From Kluyveromyces lactis (taxonomy: Eukaryota; Ascomycota; Saccharomycetes; Saccharomycetales; Saccharomycetaceae), in NCBI RefSeq assembly GCF_000002515.2, contig NC_006042.1:620001-684000 (forward strand): a stretch of DNA of 64,000 bases, in the 5' to 3' direction. The translations under genes and the position numbers were made by a program. Shown here one piece after another: positions 30,475 to 39,763 of the stretch. The notes under the pieces were generated by a model that saw only the letters and a list, made by a program, of their open reading frames with translations, searched no databases and had not been told where the DNA came from. Each line of letters begins with the position of its first letter. Positions within the stretch are counted from its first letter, which is position 1.

Positions 30475-31509
30475 TCACCTTGCCGCTTGTACCACACTCA
30501 TACACCTGAACTCGTTCGAGTAAGATGCTTTCCATAACCGAATCTTACCATCATCTCCGGTACTACTTAGGATTGTACCTGTGAGATTCCAAGATACGGA
30601 CCATACCTCGCCCTGATGGTCTGAATGTTCGCTGATCAGCTCGACGTGAAGGTTAGCCACTGATCCATCTGCATCAATGGCGGAGCTGTCAATGGGTGGG
30701 CCATCACGTTCTATGTTTGCATTGTTATCGTTTTCTTCGTTTATAATATTCGTACCGTTGTTACGCGATTCGGTTACTTTGAATATTCTTAATTTCCCAT
30801 CTTTGCAGCCCGTAGCGATCAATTGGTACCACCTGCCCACTGATGGTGCCCACGCAATGGATCTGATTAATCCAGTGTGACCCTTCAAATGTCCTGCTGG
30901 GACCAATTTTCCCTGTTTGTTTCTTTGGTAGATAGTTGCCTGATCCATGGCACTGATAACTAATCTTTCTGTTGAAAATCTGGAGGGACACCAGGACAGA
31001 CAAAAATCCGATTGTAGATGTGATGCAGGTGGAGTATTTAAGACGGTAATCTCGCTTGTCAGGGTCCATGACCTAAGATCGGAAGACTCTAACGCATCAT
31101 AAAGACGTAACTTACCATCATTCCCCAATGCAGCTAGCCTTAGTCCCAAATGCGATGGAGCAAATTTTACGCTGAACAACGGTCCTGTCGCATCGTTCAA
31201 CGTACAAAGTTTTTGCCAACGCTTTCCGGATAACTCAAGGGCATCTGGATCCTCCTCCCATAGTTTGATAGTCTTATCGTATGAGACACTCGCGATGATA
31301 CGACCAAATTCTGGTGCGGCCCAATCAAGAGACACAATACTGCTATCGTGAGCCTTCCAACTTTCGCTCAATTCCCACTCATTCGTTTCCTTGTCTAGCT
31401 TGAACACCTTGATATGTTGGTCGCTGGAACATGTTGCGACTCGACGACCGTAAAAGTCATAACTAATATCGTGCACTAGGTCTGAGTGTCCTGTCAAAAA
31501 CGGTTTCAT
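30475..31509 (-). CDS. SEH1: WD40 subunit of the nuclear pore Nup84 complex and SEACAT
   Basis: Seh1 is a beta-propeller shared by the Nup84 nuclear-pore complex and the SEA complex on the vacuole. Starting at ATG 31509 it has 344 residues and begins MKPFLTGHSDLVHDISYDFYG, matching the S. cerevisiae start (MQPFDSGHDDLVHDVVYDFYG; YGL100W, about 349). The frame stays open upstream to 31572 but only from a non-ATG codon. WD repeats are clear (ATCSSDQHIKVFKL; ASVSYDKTIKLWEEDP; ATGCKDGKLRIFKV; SSTGDDGKIRLWKA). A variable acidic loop lies near residues 255-290. Divergent from ALG7. Confidence 0.96.
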   Translation of the reverse strand: MKPFLTGHSDLVHDISYDFYGRRVATCSSDQHIKVFKLDKETNEWELSESWKAHDSSIVSLDWAAPEFGRIIASVSYDKTIKLWEEDPDALELSGKRWQKLCTLNDATGPLFSVKFAPSHLGLRLAALGNDGKLRLYDALESSDLRSWTLTSEITVLNTPPASHLQSDFCLSWCPSRFSTERLVISAMDQATIYQRNKQGKLVPAGHLKGHTGLIRSIAWAPSVGRWYQLIATGCKDGKLRIFKVTESRNNGTNIINEENDNNANIERDGPPIDSSAIDADGSVANLHVELISEHSDHQGEVWSVSWNLTGTILSSTGDDGKIRLWKASYSNEFRCMSVVQAAR

Positions 31510-31800
31510 GATGATAAAAGATTTTATCGGATTTACCACTAGATTGGTCGATAGAATAACTTCAACCTTCAAAGCCGTGAAGTGTAGATATCTCTCAACT
31601 CAGCTCAACTCTCTTTCCCTCTATCATGCAACTTTTAGCTTTCGTTTTCGAAAAGTTCGAAGTTCAATGTTTAAAGGATTCATATATATCGAAAATCAAA
31701 ACACAATAATTTAAGAAAGCGCTTGGCATTTTAAATGCTAAGCTAAAAAAGTGCTTACTGAAGCTTTATATATAGCCAGTACCAGCTCAGGGAATGAACC

Positions 31801-33144
31801 ATGCTTTCTTATTTTTTGCTACTGTTTGCTATTGCAATAATTGTATATTTTAAAGATGTATCTCCTATCGGATCTGCAGTAGGGTTTTCTGTAATTGGCT
31901 ACGTGGCAGTTGATGTATTGATCCCACAAGTAGGTGATTCCTTCATCAAGATTGGTTTATTTGGCAAAGATATGAGTAAACCTGGTAGGCCAGTGATTCC
32001 AGAAACAATTGGATCTGTATCTGCTACAGTGTATTTGTTTATCATGTTCTTTTCGATTCCTTTCATGTTTTACAAATATTTGGTGATAACCTCTGGAGGT
32101 GGAAATAGAGATCTGGTTTCTCAAGAATCGACGGAGGAACAGCTATTCCCACATAGTAAGTTAAGTGAATTTTTAAGTGCACTTTTATGTCTTGAATCCA
32201 CGATATTACTAGGTGCTGCTGACGATTTGTTTGATCTTCGCTGGAGACATAAATTCTTCCTACCAGCAATTGCTGCGATTCCATTACTTGTAGTCTACTA
32301 TGTTGATTTTAGCGTTACCCATGTTTTGATCCCTAAGTTTGTACAAGAGTTAATTGGTACAAGCAAGACATCCATTGATTTAGGCGCTTTCTATTACTGC
32401 TATATGGCTTCGGTCGCCATTTTCTGTCCAAATTCAATTAATATATTGGCTGGTGTCAATGGACTTGAAGTTGGGCAGAGCATTGTCCTAGGCCTAATAT
32501 TTATGATTAATGATGTGTTGTATTTAACTATGGGTGTGAACGGACATGCTCGTGAATCACACCTATTCTCACTTTTATTGATCGTCCCATTCCTCGGAGT
32601 CTCACTAGCATTGTTCAAATGGAACCGCTGGCCTGCAAAAGTATTTGTCGGTGATACTTACTGTTACTTCGCTGGTATGGTTTTCGCTGTAGTCGGTATT
32701 CTTGGACACTTCTCGAAGACTACGTTACTATTCTTTCTACCACAAATCTTCAATTTCATCTATTCAGCTCCACAAATATTCGGATTGGTGCCTTGCCCAA
32801 GGCATAGACTACCGAAATTTAACGAGAGTGATTGGCTAATGTACACATCACGAGCAGATCTTATAAAAGAAAAACCGAAGCCAGTAATGCAACCGATATT
32901 GAGACTTTTGCACAAATTGCGATTAATCGATTTGAACATCGATCCCAAAACAAATACAATTTTAGATTGCAGTAATATGACGTTAATCAATTTAATGATT
33001 GTGTGGTTTGGGCCTATGAGGGAAGATAAGCTATGTTACTCTATACTCGCGCTGCAATTCATTATTGGAATATCTGCGATATGTCTAAGACATTTAATTG
33101 GATCACTATTATTCGGGAACGATAATTTATGGAACATCGTTTAG
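31801..33144 (+). CDS. ALG7: UDP-GlcNAc:dolichyl-phosphate GlcNAc-1-P transferase
   Basis: Alg7 makes dolichyl-PP-GlcNAc, the first step of N-glycan precursor assembly on the ER, and is the target of tunicamycin. The 447-residue polytopic membrane protein has the S. cerevisiae length (about 448, YBR243C). Family motifs are present: KPGRPVIPETIGSVS, the catalytic LGAADDLFDLRWRHKF, CPNSINILAGVNGLEVGQ and the FVGDTYCYFAGM loop. About ten hydrophobic segments are visible. It converges on the HD-domain gene downstream. Confidence 0.97.
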   Translation: MLSYFLLLFAIAIIVYFKDVSPIGSAVGFSVIGYVAVDVLIPQVGDSFIKIGLFGKDMSKPGRPVIPETIGSVSATVYLFIMFFSIPFMFYKYLVITSGGGNRDLVSQESTEEQLFPHSKLSEFLSALLCLESTILLGAADDLFDLRWRHKFFLPAIAAIPLLVVYYVDFSVTHVLIPKFVQELIGTSKTSIDLGAFYYCYMASVAIFCPNSINILAGVNGLEVGQSIVLGLIFMINDVLYLTMGVNGHARESHLFSLLLIVPFLGVSLALFKWNRWPAKVFVGDTYCYFAGMVFAVVGILGHFSKTTLLFFLPQIFNFIYSAPQIFGLVPCPRHRLPKFNESDWLMYTSRADLIKEKPKPVMQPILRLLHKLRLIDLNIDPKTNTILDCSNMTLINLMIVWFGPMREDKLCYSILALQFIIGISAICLRHLIGSLLFGNDNLWNIV

Positions 33145-33397
33145 TGTTGTTAAATATCCAAGAAAGCTGTATCGATAGAAATGAAGACAGTTTCTCCCTA
33201 CTTATAGATCAGATAGATGAAAGGAAAAGACCCCATCATATTATACCTCATTTTTTTTATTTGCGTTGGTTTTATTCTATAGTACTTAATATTTATGAAT
33301 ATTCAATCAAGATGCTGAAATAGTACAAATGTCTATTTATAAGATCAAATGAAGAGGCTACATGATGATGTTACAAAGATAAATATATCTTACTGTA

Positions 33398-34159
33398 TTA
33401 TAGCTGCTGGAAAAATTCTGTACGTCTTTTGACTAAATGGGATACCCATGATTTGACTTCCTCAGTCTTAATGCTGCTTACTGCACCATAGAATTGAGAC
33501 AAATCTTTTGTACCACTATGCCTTTTCTCATATTCGAAACATTGTACCAGCATTTCGAACTTGTCAATATCCTTAACGTATCTTGCTTCTAGTGAGCTAA
33601 TGTTTTCATATGCTAACCAGTCAGACAAAATCTCATCGGCTGCAACTGAGTTGTAAGGTTTTATAATTTCCTCGCATAAATACGTAATGGTATCAAGTTC
33701 TCTTTGATGCTTTTCCTCCTTTGTTACTGGATCAAACGGTGTTATATCACCGACTAGAGATTCAGCGATGTCATGCACTAATGCTATGCGAACACATTTT
33801 TTGACATCAACATTTGGATCTTTGATCAACATAGTAGTAACCCCCATACGGTACATATGATCTGCGATACTCTCACAAGGGATAATGTCATGGTCAATCC
33901 AACCTGTTCTCTTCTGTAGCTTCAATTGTTCCACAATATGCAAAAATGCTAACACATAGTTAGGCTGAGGTTCAGACAACAGTTCCTTCACTTCAGCTGG
34001 AACATGATCCCTAGGATTCCACTCCATAGTCATCTTTGATGTTGGAAGTGGTCGTGATGAAAAAAATCGACACGAACTATCAAATAAGTTGCCCTTCTGA
34101 TGAGTTAATCTAAATGTTATCGATGATTGTTTACTAAAATATGAAAATGTCCTGTACAT
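33398..34159 (-). CDS. HD-domain 5'-deoxynucleotidase (YGL101W/YBR242W family)
   Basis: The protein belongs to the HDDC2/YfbR-like metal-dependent phosphohydrolases, which dephosphorylate deoxynucleoside monophosphates. It matches S. cerevisiae YGL101W and YBR242W across WIDHDIIPCESIADHMYRMG, the metal-binding HD in ALVHDIAESLVGDITP, and YVKDIDKFEMLVQCFEYE. The open frame begins at a GTG (34195); the first ATG at 34159 gives 253 residues. This adds a 42-residue leader (MYRTFSYFSKQSSITFRLTH...) that is basic, Ser-rich and almost without acids, as in mitochondrial presequences. Met 43 (34033) and Met 45 would give the cytosolic length of the S. cerevisiae proteins. The gene is the pre-duplication copy of that pair. 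Confidence 0.9.
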   Translation of the reverse strand: MYRTFSYFSKQSSITFRLTHQKGNLFDSSCRFFSSRPLPTSKMTMEWNPRDHVPAEVKELLSEPQPNYVLAFLHIVEQLKLQKRTGWIDHDIIPCESIADHMYRMGVTTMLIKDPNVDVKKCVRIALVHDIAESLVGDITPFDPVTKEEKHQRELDTITYLCEEIIKPYNSVAADEILSDWLAYENISSLEARYVKDIDKFEMLVQCFEYEKRHSGTKDLSQFYGAVSSIKTEEVKSWVSHLVKRRTEFFQQL

Positions 34160-34655
34160 GTTTTTATAGTTAAACAATATGAATAAGTATGACACAGAAA
34201 CGATCTGAGGCCAACAAAACCGAAAAACAAGAAAACCGATTCAAAGTGTATATGCAGAGGCTTCAGTTCATGAGTTGTCAAACTATAATCGAATTGGTTA
34301 TTGTCCCTACTGTCCAAAATGTAATAAAATTGTTCAGTTTCATACCGATAAAACCAAGAGATATATGTAATATACAAAATAAAAAACGAAGTAAACTGAT
34401 CTATGCAGGATAATCAACCTTCCAGCTGAGAAATGCTGAATGACATGAAATGAGTTGAAAAAACAACCAAAAATTGATATTAAAGTATTAAATTAGGCTT
34501 AATGATCAAAAAAGGTTTTTATAAATCTACTGACAATGAATGGTGTTTTCTGAGGTAATAGATCCGATGAAGGTTGTGAGTTTCTTGACAATGTCAAAGA
34601 AATCGATGAAGTAAAAATAATGCAGTAAATGATATTGATAATTTCATCAATAGAT
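34160..34655. other. Intergenic region between HD-domain gene and RPL28
   Basis: This 496-bp region contains the promoter of the HD-domain gene and the RPL28 3' flank. I see no distinct element. Confidence 0.5.
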
Positions 34656-35849
34656 TTAAGCAATCAATTCAACAACACCACCAGCAGCCTTGATCTTTTC
34701 TTCGGCCAACTTGGAGACGAATCTAGCCTTGACGATGACTGGGACATCTGGGATTCTACCCTTACCCAAAACCTTACCGTAACCGGCAGCCAAGGTGTCA
34801 ATGACTGGAGCAGCAGACTTGGAAGCAGACTTCAAGTATTCTTCTCTCTTTTCTTCTGGGACCAAAGTCCACAACTTGTCCAAGTTCAAGACTGGCTTCC
34901 AGAAATGAGCTTGTTGCTTGTGGAAGTATCTCATACCGACCTTACCGAAGTAACCTGGATGGTACTTATCCAAGTTGGTTCTGTGGTGGTGCAAACCACC
35001 AGCCATACCTCTACCACCGGGATGCTTTCTGTGCTTACCGACACGACCTTTACCGGCTGTTTAAAATGGAGGTTAAATTACAAGTGATTTTGTAATTTAT
35101 GTGTTTGTTAGTAAACCTGTGGTTCTGTGAATGAAATGATAGACTTCCAATCCATTCTTATATACGATGATAAAGAGAGTTGCTGCTTGAGCATAAGTTT
35201 TTAAAGACAACTACAGTTCGAGAAGAAAGGGAAAGAACCTACAAGATGTTGAATTCTTCTATGACATAGTTAGCAGAACACACGGGCTATAAGGTCAATA
35301 TTCAGTGCCTGAAAGTGAAAACGATGAAAGGTGATGGATGAGACAAAATACTGATCGAGACAGCGTAAAATCAATTTATCACATCGGCTTAGATGTGAAA
35401 ACCTTTTCTTCGGATGCATGTAACCATCAACATGGTACTTATCATCCTTTCATTAATCACTTTCGGAAGTGTCCTCTGTATCAATATCAATACAGAAGAC
35501 ATCCGGAGTAAAATATAGACCTTATGCAAATGCTTGTGAAACTATCCATAGAAAATCAACGTCTTGGTTCTTTCATTCCTTGTCCTTCCATCACTGGAAG
35601 GACGTGGTTCGAACTATAGCGTACTGACAAAAATTGCCGTACAGTCTTTTGTGTATGTCCCACCTAGTACATTTGCTAACTCTTTCATGTTATGCCTCTT
35701 AAAGCAGTTACAAAAAGAACTAACGAACTTGGCAGTACAACATCTTCTTTATCATCGCAAATAGTTTGGATAATAGTATGTTCGATCCGGAACTACATAC
35801 CTGAGACGTGACCTCTGTGCTTTCTAGTCTTAGTCAATCTGGTTGGCAT
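34656..35849 (-). CDS. RPL28: 60S ribosomal protein L28 (uL15), spliced
   Basis: This large-subunit protein (149 residues, identical in length to S. cerevisiae Rpl28/Cyh2) sits near the E site. Exon 1 at 35801-35849 (49 nt) encodes [16 protein letters not shown] plus one base. Exon 2 at 34656-35056 continues with [20 protein letters not shown] and ends in [10 protein letters not shown]. Splicing across a 744-nt intron gives Ala17 at the junction, at the same place as in S. cerevisiae. Residue 38 is Leu (codon TTG), where S. cerevisiae has Gln38, the site of classical cyh2 cycloheximide-resistance changes. Codon bias is strong, as expected. Gene order (YGL101W, RPL28, VPS73) is conserved. Confidence 0.97.
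35057..35800 (-). other. RPL28: Intron of RPL28 (744 nt)
   Basis: On the minus strand the 5' splice site is GTATGT (35800-35795), the branch site is TACTAAC (35113-35107) and the 3' splice site is the AG at 35058-35057. It is longer than the S. cerevisiae intron (about 511 nt). I found no snoRNA in it; the GGTTCGAAC at 35606-35614 resembles a B box but lacks an A box. Confidence 0.95.
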
Positions 35850-36372
35850 TGTTGTTAGATTAGTGCTTGGTTTCTCAAGATCATGAATGTAAGACAGGTA
35901 CAATTCATAATCACTACTCACAAATATAAGTTAGAAGCGTTGTTGGTGATTGTTCTTTATATATTCAAAGCATCTGTAAGCTTGAAAAAGCGGCGTCTGG
36001 TAATTTTCAAAAAATTAGTGGTAAAGTCAGAAATAACCAGATATGGTAACCATTTTTATTTTCTTTAAATGTTAAAAAAAGTTCTGGATGTACTGATGCA
36101 AAACAGTCCCAACTTATGTATGTCTACTTTTAAGGGAACTTAATGCTCAAAACATTGAAACACAAGGAATATACATCAGTTTGCTGCAGATCATTGTTGC
36201 TAAGAAATACTTTCGAGATATACTTATACCAGTCCTACCTACCGTGATCTGAAAACACTTTGAGCAAAATCGGAGAGATATTTCTTCGTTGGCTGGAAAT
36301 ACTCAATTCATTATTTGGTTGGACCGCTTTTGATAGGAAATACGACGAGGTGGCCAGGGCGGTAAGTTTCTG
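35850..36372. other. Divergent promoter RPL28-VPS73
   Basis: This 523-bp region must hold the ribosomal protein promoter. I could not identify a clear Rap1 site by eye. Confidence 0.5.
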
Positions 36373-37959
36373 ATGAGTACTAATAATCGATTACTTCCAC
36401 ATGGTAGGGCCGATGAATTGAATAACCTAGAAAATGCGAGCTCGAACAACAAGGGTGTTACTTTCACCCCACACCTTCTTCTTTCTATGCTTGTTGCTTG
36501 TTTAGGATCTTTGCAATATGGGTATCATATGGGAGAACTAAACGCTCCTGAAGATTACATTACTTGCAAAGCAGAGTTAAATCCAGGATACGCTGATTCT
36601 TTTCTAGGTAGGCTTGGTTTAGCTCAATGTATACCCTTGACTGATTCTCAGTTCGGATTAATCACGTCTGTTTTCAGTGTTGGAGGATTGATTGGGTCTC
36701 TAGTGGCTGGACCATTAGCGGATTCTTATGGTAGGAAACCGATCAGTTATTGGAACTGTTCTGTTGGAATTCTTGGAGCAGTATGTCTATTTTCCAGCAA
36801 CAACTATCTTGGGATGCTGTTCGGAAGATTACTGGCTGGTATTTCATGCGGGAGTTTGATCGTTGTCACTCCATTGTTTATCAATGAGATGTCACCGGTA
36901 CATTTGAAAGGGTCTTTAGGATCTATGAATCAAGTAAGTATAAACTGTGGGATTCTAGTGACACAGTCTTTAGCTATGTTATGGGCTAACATGTTGCAAT
37001 GGAGATGGATTCTTCTGTTCGGTGGGTTAATCTCTTTACTAAATTTTGGTCTCTTGTTCAGAATAAACGAGTCACCAAGATGGCTCGTTTCTAAAGGGAA
37101 CATGACAGACGCAGAGGATGTTTTATCACAATTACGTGGCAACTCTCGGCAGGAGTCTAGACAGGAGATTGATGGTTGGTTGCAAGGGTCGCAACCGGTG
37201 AGGACGTTTAGTGATTTAGAAGCTCATACGAACTCTCAGATGAATCTGGGGTCCAATTTGAACTTGGAGAGACCGTCATCTACGAGATCTTCGTTGAGAG
37301 ATTCGGAATCGATAACCGTTGTTGAATACTGGAAGGATCCGAAGTACAAGTACCCAAGAAGAGTCATCACAACTATATTAATGGCTCAACAATTTTGTGG
37401 TATAAATTCAATTGTATTTTATGGTGTCAAAGTGATAAAGAAGGCATTCCCTGATACTGCAATCATCATTAATTTTGCCATTTCGATTGTAAATGTATTA
37501 ATGACTTTCTTTTCATCTCCATTGGTGGACCATTGGGGTAGAAAACCACTATTGATCTCCTCATCAACGCTGATGTCAATATGTTCCTTTATGATATGTT
37601 TCGGTATCGTAGGTAATGCACCAATGATACTAGTTATATTTGTGATTCTATACATCACCGCATTTGCTGGAGGGTTAGGTCCGATTCCATTTTTGATTAT
37701 CAGCGAGCTTTCGCATCCAGAGACCGTGGGTGTGGCACAAAGTTACGGTACCACGATGAATTGGATCGCTACGTTCATGGTTGGGTATGGCTTCCCAGCC
37801 CTTAATAGTGTTATGGATGGTTACGTATTTTTATTATTCTCAGCTGTCGCCATATGTTTCTCCTTTTACGTGTACCGCTTTGTTCCTGAAACTAAAGGCA
37901 AATTAGATTACACTGACATCTGGAAGAGCCATGATCCAAGAATCGCTTATACTCAGTGA
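36373..37959 (+). CDS. VPS73: Sugar-transporter-like MFS protein of the Vps73/YBR241C type
   Basis: This 528-residue protein is a major facilitator of the sugar porter family. S. cerevisiae Vps73 (YGL104C, about 486 residues) and its WGD partner YBR241C are involved in vacuolar sorting or located at the vacuole; substrate unknown. Sugar-porter signatures are present: LADSYGRKP after TM2, GRLLAGISCG, NESPRWLVSKG after TM6, DHWGRKP and the final PETKG. Twelve hydrophobic segments can be counted, with a variable cytosolic loop (about residues 270-315) rich in Ser. The gene sits where both S. cerevisiae copies would be expected (next to RPL28). True transport is not shown by the sequence. Confidence 0.9.
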   Translation: MSTNNRLLPHGRADELNNLENASSNNKGVTFTPHLLLSMLVACLGSLQYGYHMGELNAPEDYITCKAELNPGYADSFLGRLGLAQCIPLTDSQFGLITSVFSVGGLIGSLVAGPLADSYGRKPISYWNCSVGILGAVCLFSSNNYLGMLFGRLLAGISCGSLIVVTPLFINEMSPVHLKGSLGSMNQVSINCGILVTQSLAMLWANMLQWRWILLFGGLISLLNFGLLFRINESPRWLVSKGNMTDAEDVLSQLRGNSRQESRQEIDGWLQGSQPVRTFSDLEAHTNSQMNLGSNLNLERPSSTRSSLRDSESITVVEYWKDPKYKYPRRVITTILMAQQFCGINSIVFYGVKVIKKAFPDTAIIINFAISIVNVLMTFFSSPLVDHWGRKPLLISSSTLMSICSFMICFGIVGNAPMILVIFVILYITAFAGGLGPIPFLIISELSHPETVGVAQSYGTTMNWIATFMVGYGFPALNSVMDGYVFLLFSAVAICFSFYVYRFVPETKGKLDYTDIWKSHDPRIAYTQ

Positions 37960-38474
37960 TGGATTAATTCTTGGAGTCTAATATTAGTACTTCATCCTAT
38001 TGCACTTTTATAAGCTATTCCAATATTAACCTAACATATATTATAGATAAATTAATAAATACATAAACAGAGCAAAAACAATGGCTCAAGACAAGGCACC
38101 GAGGTATCTCAACTTCATTTCTTTCAAGATATCACGATATCACATACCATATAGTGCCTAGTTGTTCTTTTTTTTTTTCGTTTAATATGTTACATTAATG
38201 CTTTAAAATGATAGAAATACAACTTGCTATTTCCCCATGTGAACTGCAGGGGGGGGAGGCTAAACTAAAGGTCTCGTGAGCCGTTCACCATATGGGCACA
38301 AAACGACCAGATAACGTTATATATACATGAATGGGAGTCCATTTTCTAGGAGCATACCTACTAGACGGATAGCAACTAGAAAGAGGGAAAACAAGTAGGA
38401 GACACTTAGTGTATGGATCAATGATAGAAATGAAGGCTGTTTTTTTCTTTCTTATTAGTATTCCTTAAATTCGT
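37960..38474. other. Intergenic region VPS73 to small unrecognised gene
   Basis: This 515-bp convergent spacer contains a T-tract (38168-38178 region) and a run of eight Gs (38249-38256), unusual in this AT-rich DNA. No gene is seen. Confidence 0.5.
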
Positions 38475-38900
38475 TTAATCATGGAAAGGGTACCCGCTGC
38501 GTTCGACCAAGTCCGCTCGCCCCGTCTCAACAAGGTACTGTTCCACATCTAACCCGTATTTAGACCATTTGACAGTAGGAGCCTCTTGCGAAACACCAGT
38601 GTTCTTCTCCAGTGTGAAAATCGACTGAAGTAGCTGCCTCTGCGTCATCAAAACGTCCATCAACTCCTGCATGTTCCTACACTCGTCTAGCTGACCGTAT
38701 AAAAGAGTGAGCTGCTTCAAAAGATGTTGTTTCAGCGTTAGTGTGTTGTTCAAATGAGTCTGATACTGTTGCAAAACATTGTAATCCATACTTTCTTCCA
38801 TACCCTGGCTTTGGAATTGCACGGCACGGGAACATCTCTCGTTTTCACTAGTATTACTAATATTGTTATTGTTATTATTGCTATTCATACTACTGGCCAT
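38475..38900 (-). CDS. Unrecognised small coiled-coil protein (141 aa)
   Basis: I cannot name this gene. It encodes 141 residues from a good ATG. The N-terminus is Asn/Ser-rich and disordered (Asn run at residues 8-13). A helical, probably coiled-coil segment follows (about residues 40-98: YNVLQQYQTHLNNTLTLKQH, LLKQLTLLYGQLDECRNM, TQRQLLQSIFTLEKN). The C-terminal patch KWSKYGLDVEQYLVETGRAD has the look of a conserved motif. There is no signal peptide or membrane segment. Such a layout is common in small subunits of nuclear complexes (kinetochore, Mediator, remodellers), but I have no firm match. It lies between VPS73 and ZRG17, at the junction of two synteny blocks. Confidence 0.75.
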   Translation of the reverse strand: MASSMNSNNNNNNISNTSENERCSRAVQFQSQGMEESMDYNVLQQYQTHLNNTLTLKQHLLKQLTLLYGQLDECRNMQELMDVLMTQRQLLQSIFTLEKNTGVSQEAPTVKWSKYGLDVEQYLVETGRADLVERSGYPFHD

Positions 38901-39288
38901 GATTATAACTTTGAATATGGTAGAATAACAACGGTGTATGCGTATATATCAATATCGATACCAATTCCAATTAGTAAGACTTTTTTCAAAGTTAGGCTAA
39001 AAAGAGAGAAAGGAAACTAAACAATCTGTCCAGTTCCTTCTTCCTTAGTATAGTGTATAGAACCAGCTAAATCACACTCTAACTTCTTATCCAGTGCCAG
39101 TCTTACAATCCTGTAGTGTTGCACCGATGCGGTTTTGTTCAGATCAGATGTTGACAGTTGATATCGTGCTGAAATTACCGAATATCAAAATTTCAATGTT
39201 ATTATAGCAGTAAGTAGGGAAAAAAAAAAATTGAAAATGTTTACTATCGCCACCTTGACCGTTTTTGGCTGTATCTCCTATTTACTGA

Positions 39289-39312
39289 GAAATAACGACC
39301 GAAATAACGACC
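39289..39312. repeat. Tandem duplication of a 12-bp unit
   Basis: GAAATAACGACC occurs twice head to tail (39289-39300, 39301-39312) and is followed by the partial unit GAAACGA. Confidence 0.85.
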
Positions 39313-39421
39313 GAAACGATGAGGGAGATAGAACGAGTGACAGGAGACGAAGAAACAGTGGGTGAGTAGAAGAGAACGTCAAATGTAATAGATATAGTTA
39401 AAACTCTGGGGCGCTCTTTAG

Positions 39422-39429
39422 TCACGTGA
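39422..39429. promoter_or_regulatory. Cbf1-type E-box TCACGTGA
   Basis: TCACGTGA palindrome about 335 bp upstream of ZRG17. Binding is inferred from the CACGTG core. Confidence 0.5.
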
Positions 39430-39763
39430 CTGAAATTTCTCTTTCTTCACTCAATTACTACTACCCGTCAGTGTAGGATAGTCAGAGTACATAGCAAGCA
39501 TCAATGATTTGGAGACAGCAATTGTCATCAGGTGCTCTATGCAAAGCGGCTTATATACCAAATACCTCACCACATCATAGCATTTCTCGCATCTCTGGCT
39601 GCGGCATCATAGCCCTTCTGCTTTTCTTTGTTACGTCAACTCTTAATATACACACATTCTCTATACTTGATAAAATGAAATATCAAACCTTTAAATAAAG
39701 ATCAGCCTTTTAATATGATAAAGGTTATATAAAGGAAACAGACAAGACCAAAGAATTTTCACA

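Larger units (their letters stand above)
38901..39763. other. Divergent intergenic region upstream of ZRG17
   Basis: This 863-bp region holds a tandem 12-bp duplication (39289-39312) and a TCACGTGA box (39422-39429). An open frame at 39504-39698 (64 codons, ATG start at 39504) shows no similarity I recognise, and I do not call it. Confidence 0.55.

Noticed and set aside
35606-35614. GGTTCGAAC resembling a tRNA B box inside the RPL28 intron
   Set aside because: No A box or cloverleaf upstream and no stem around the loop.
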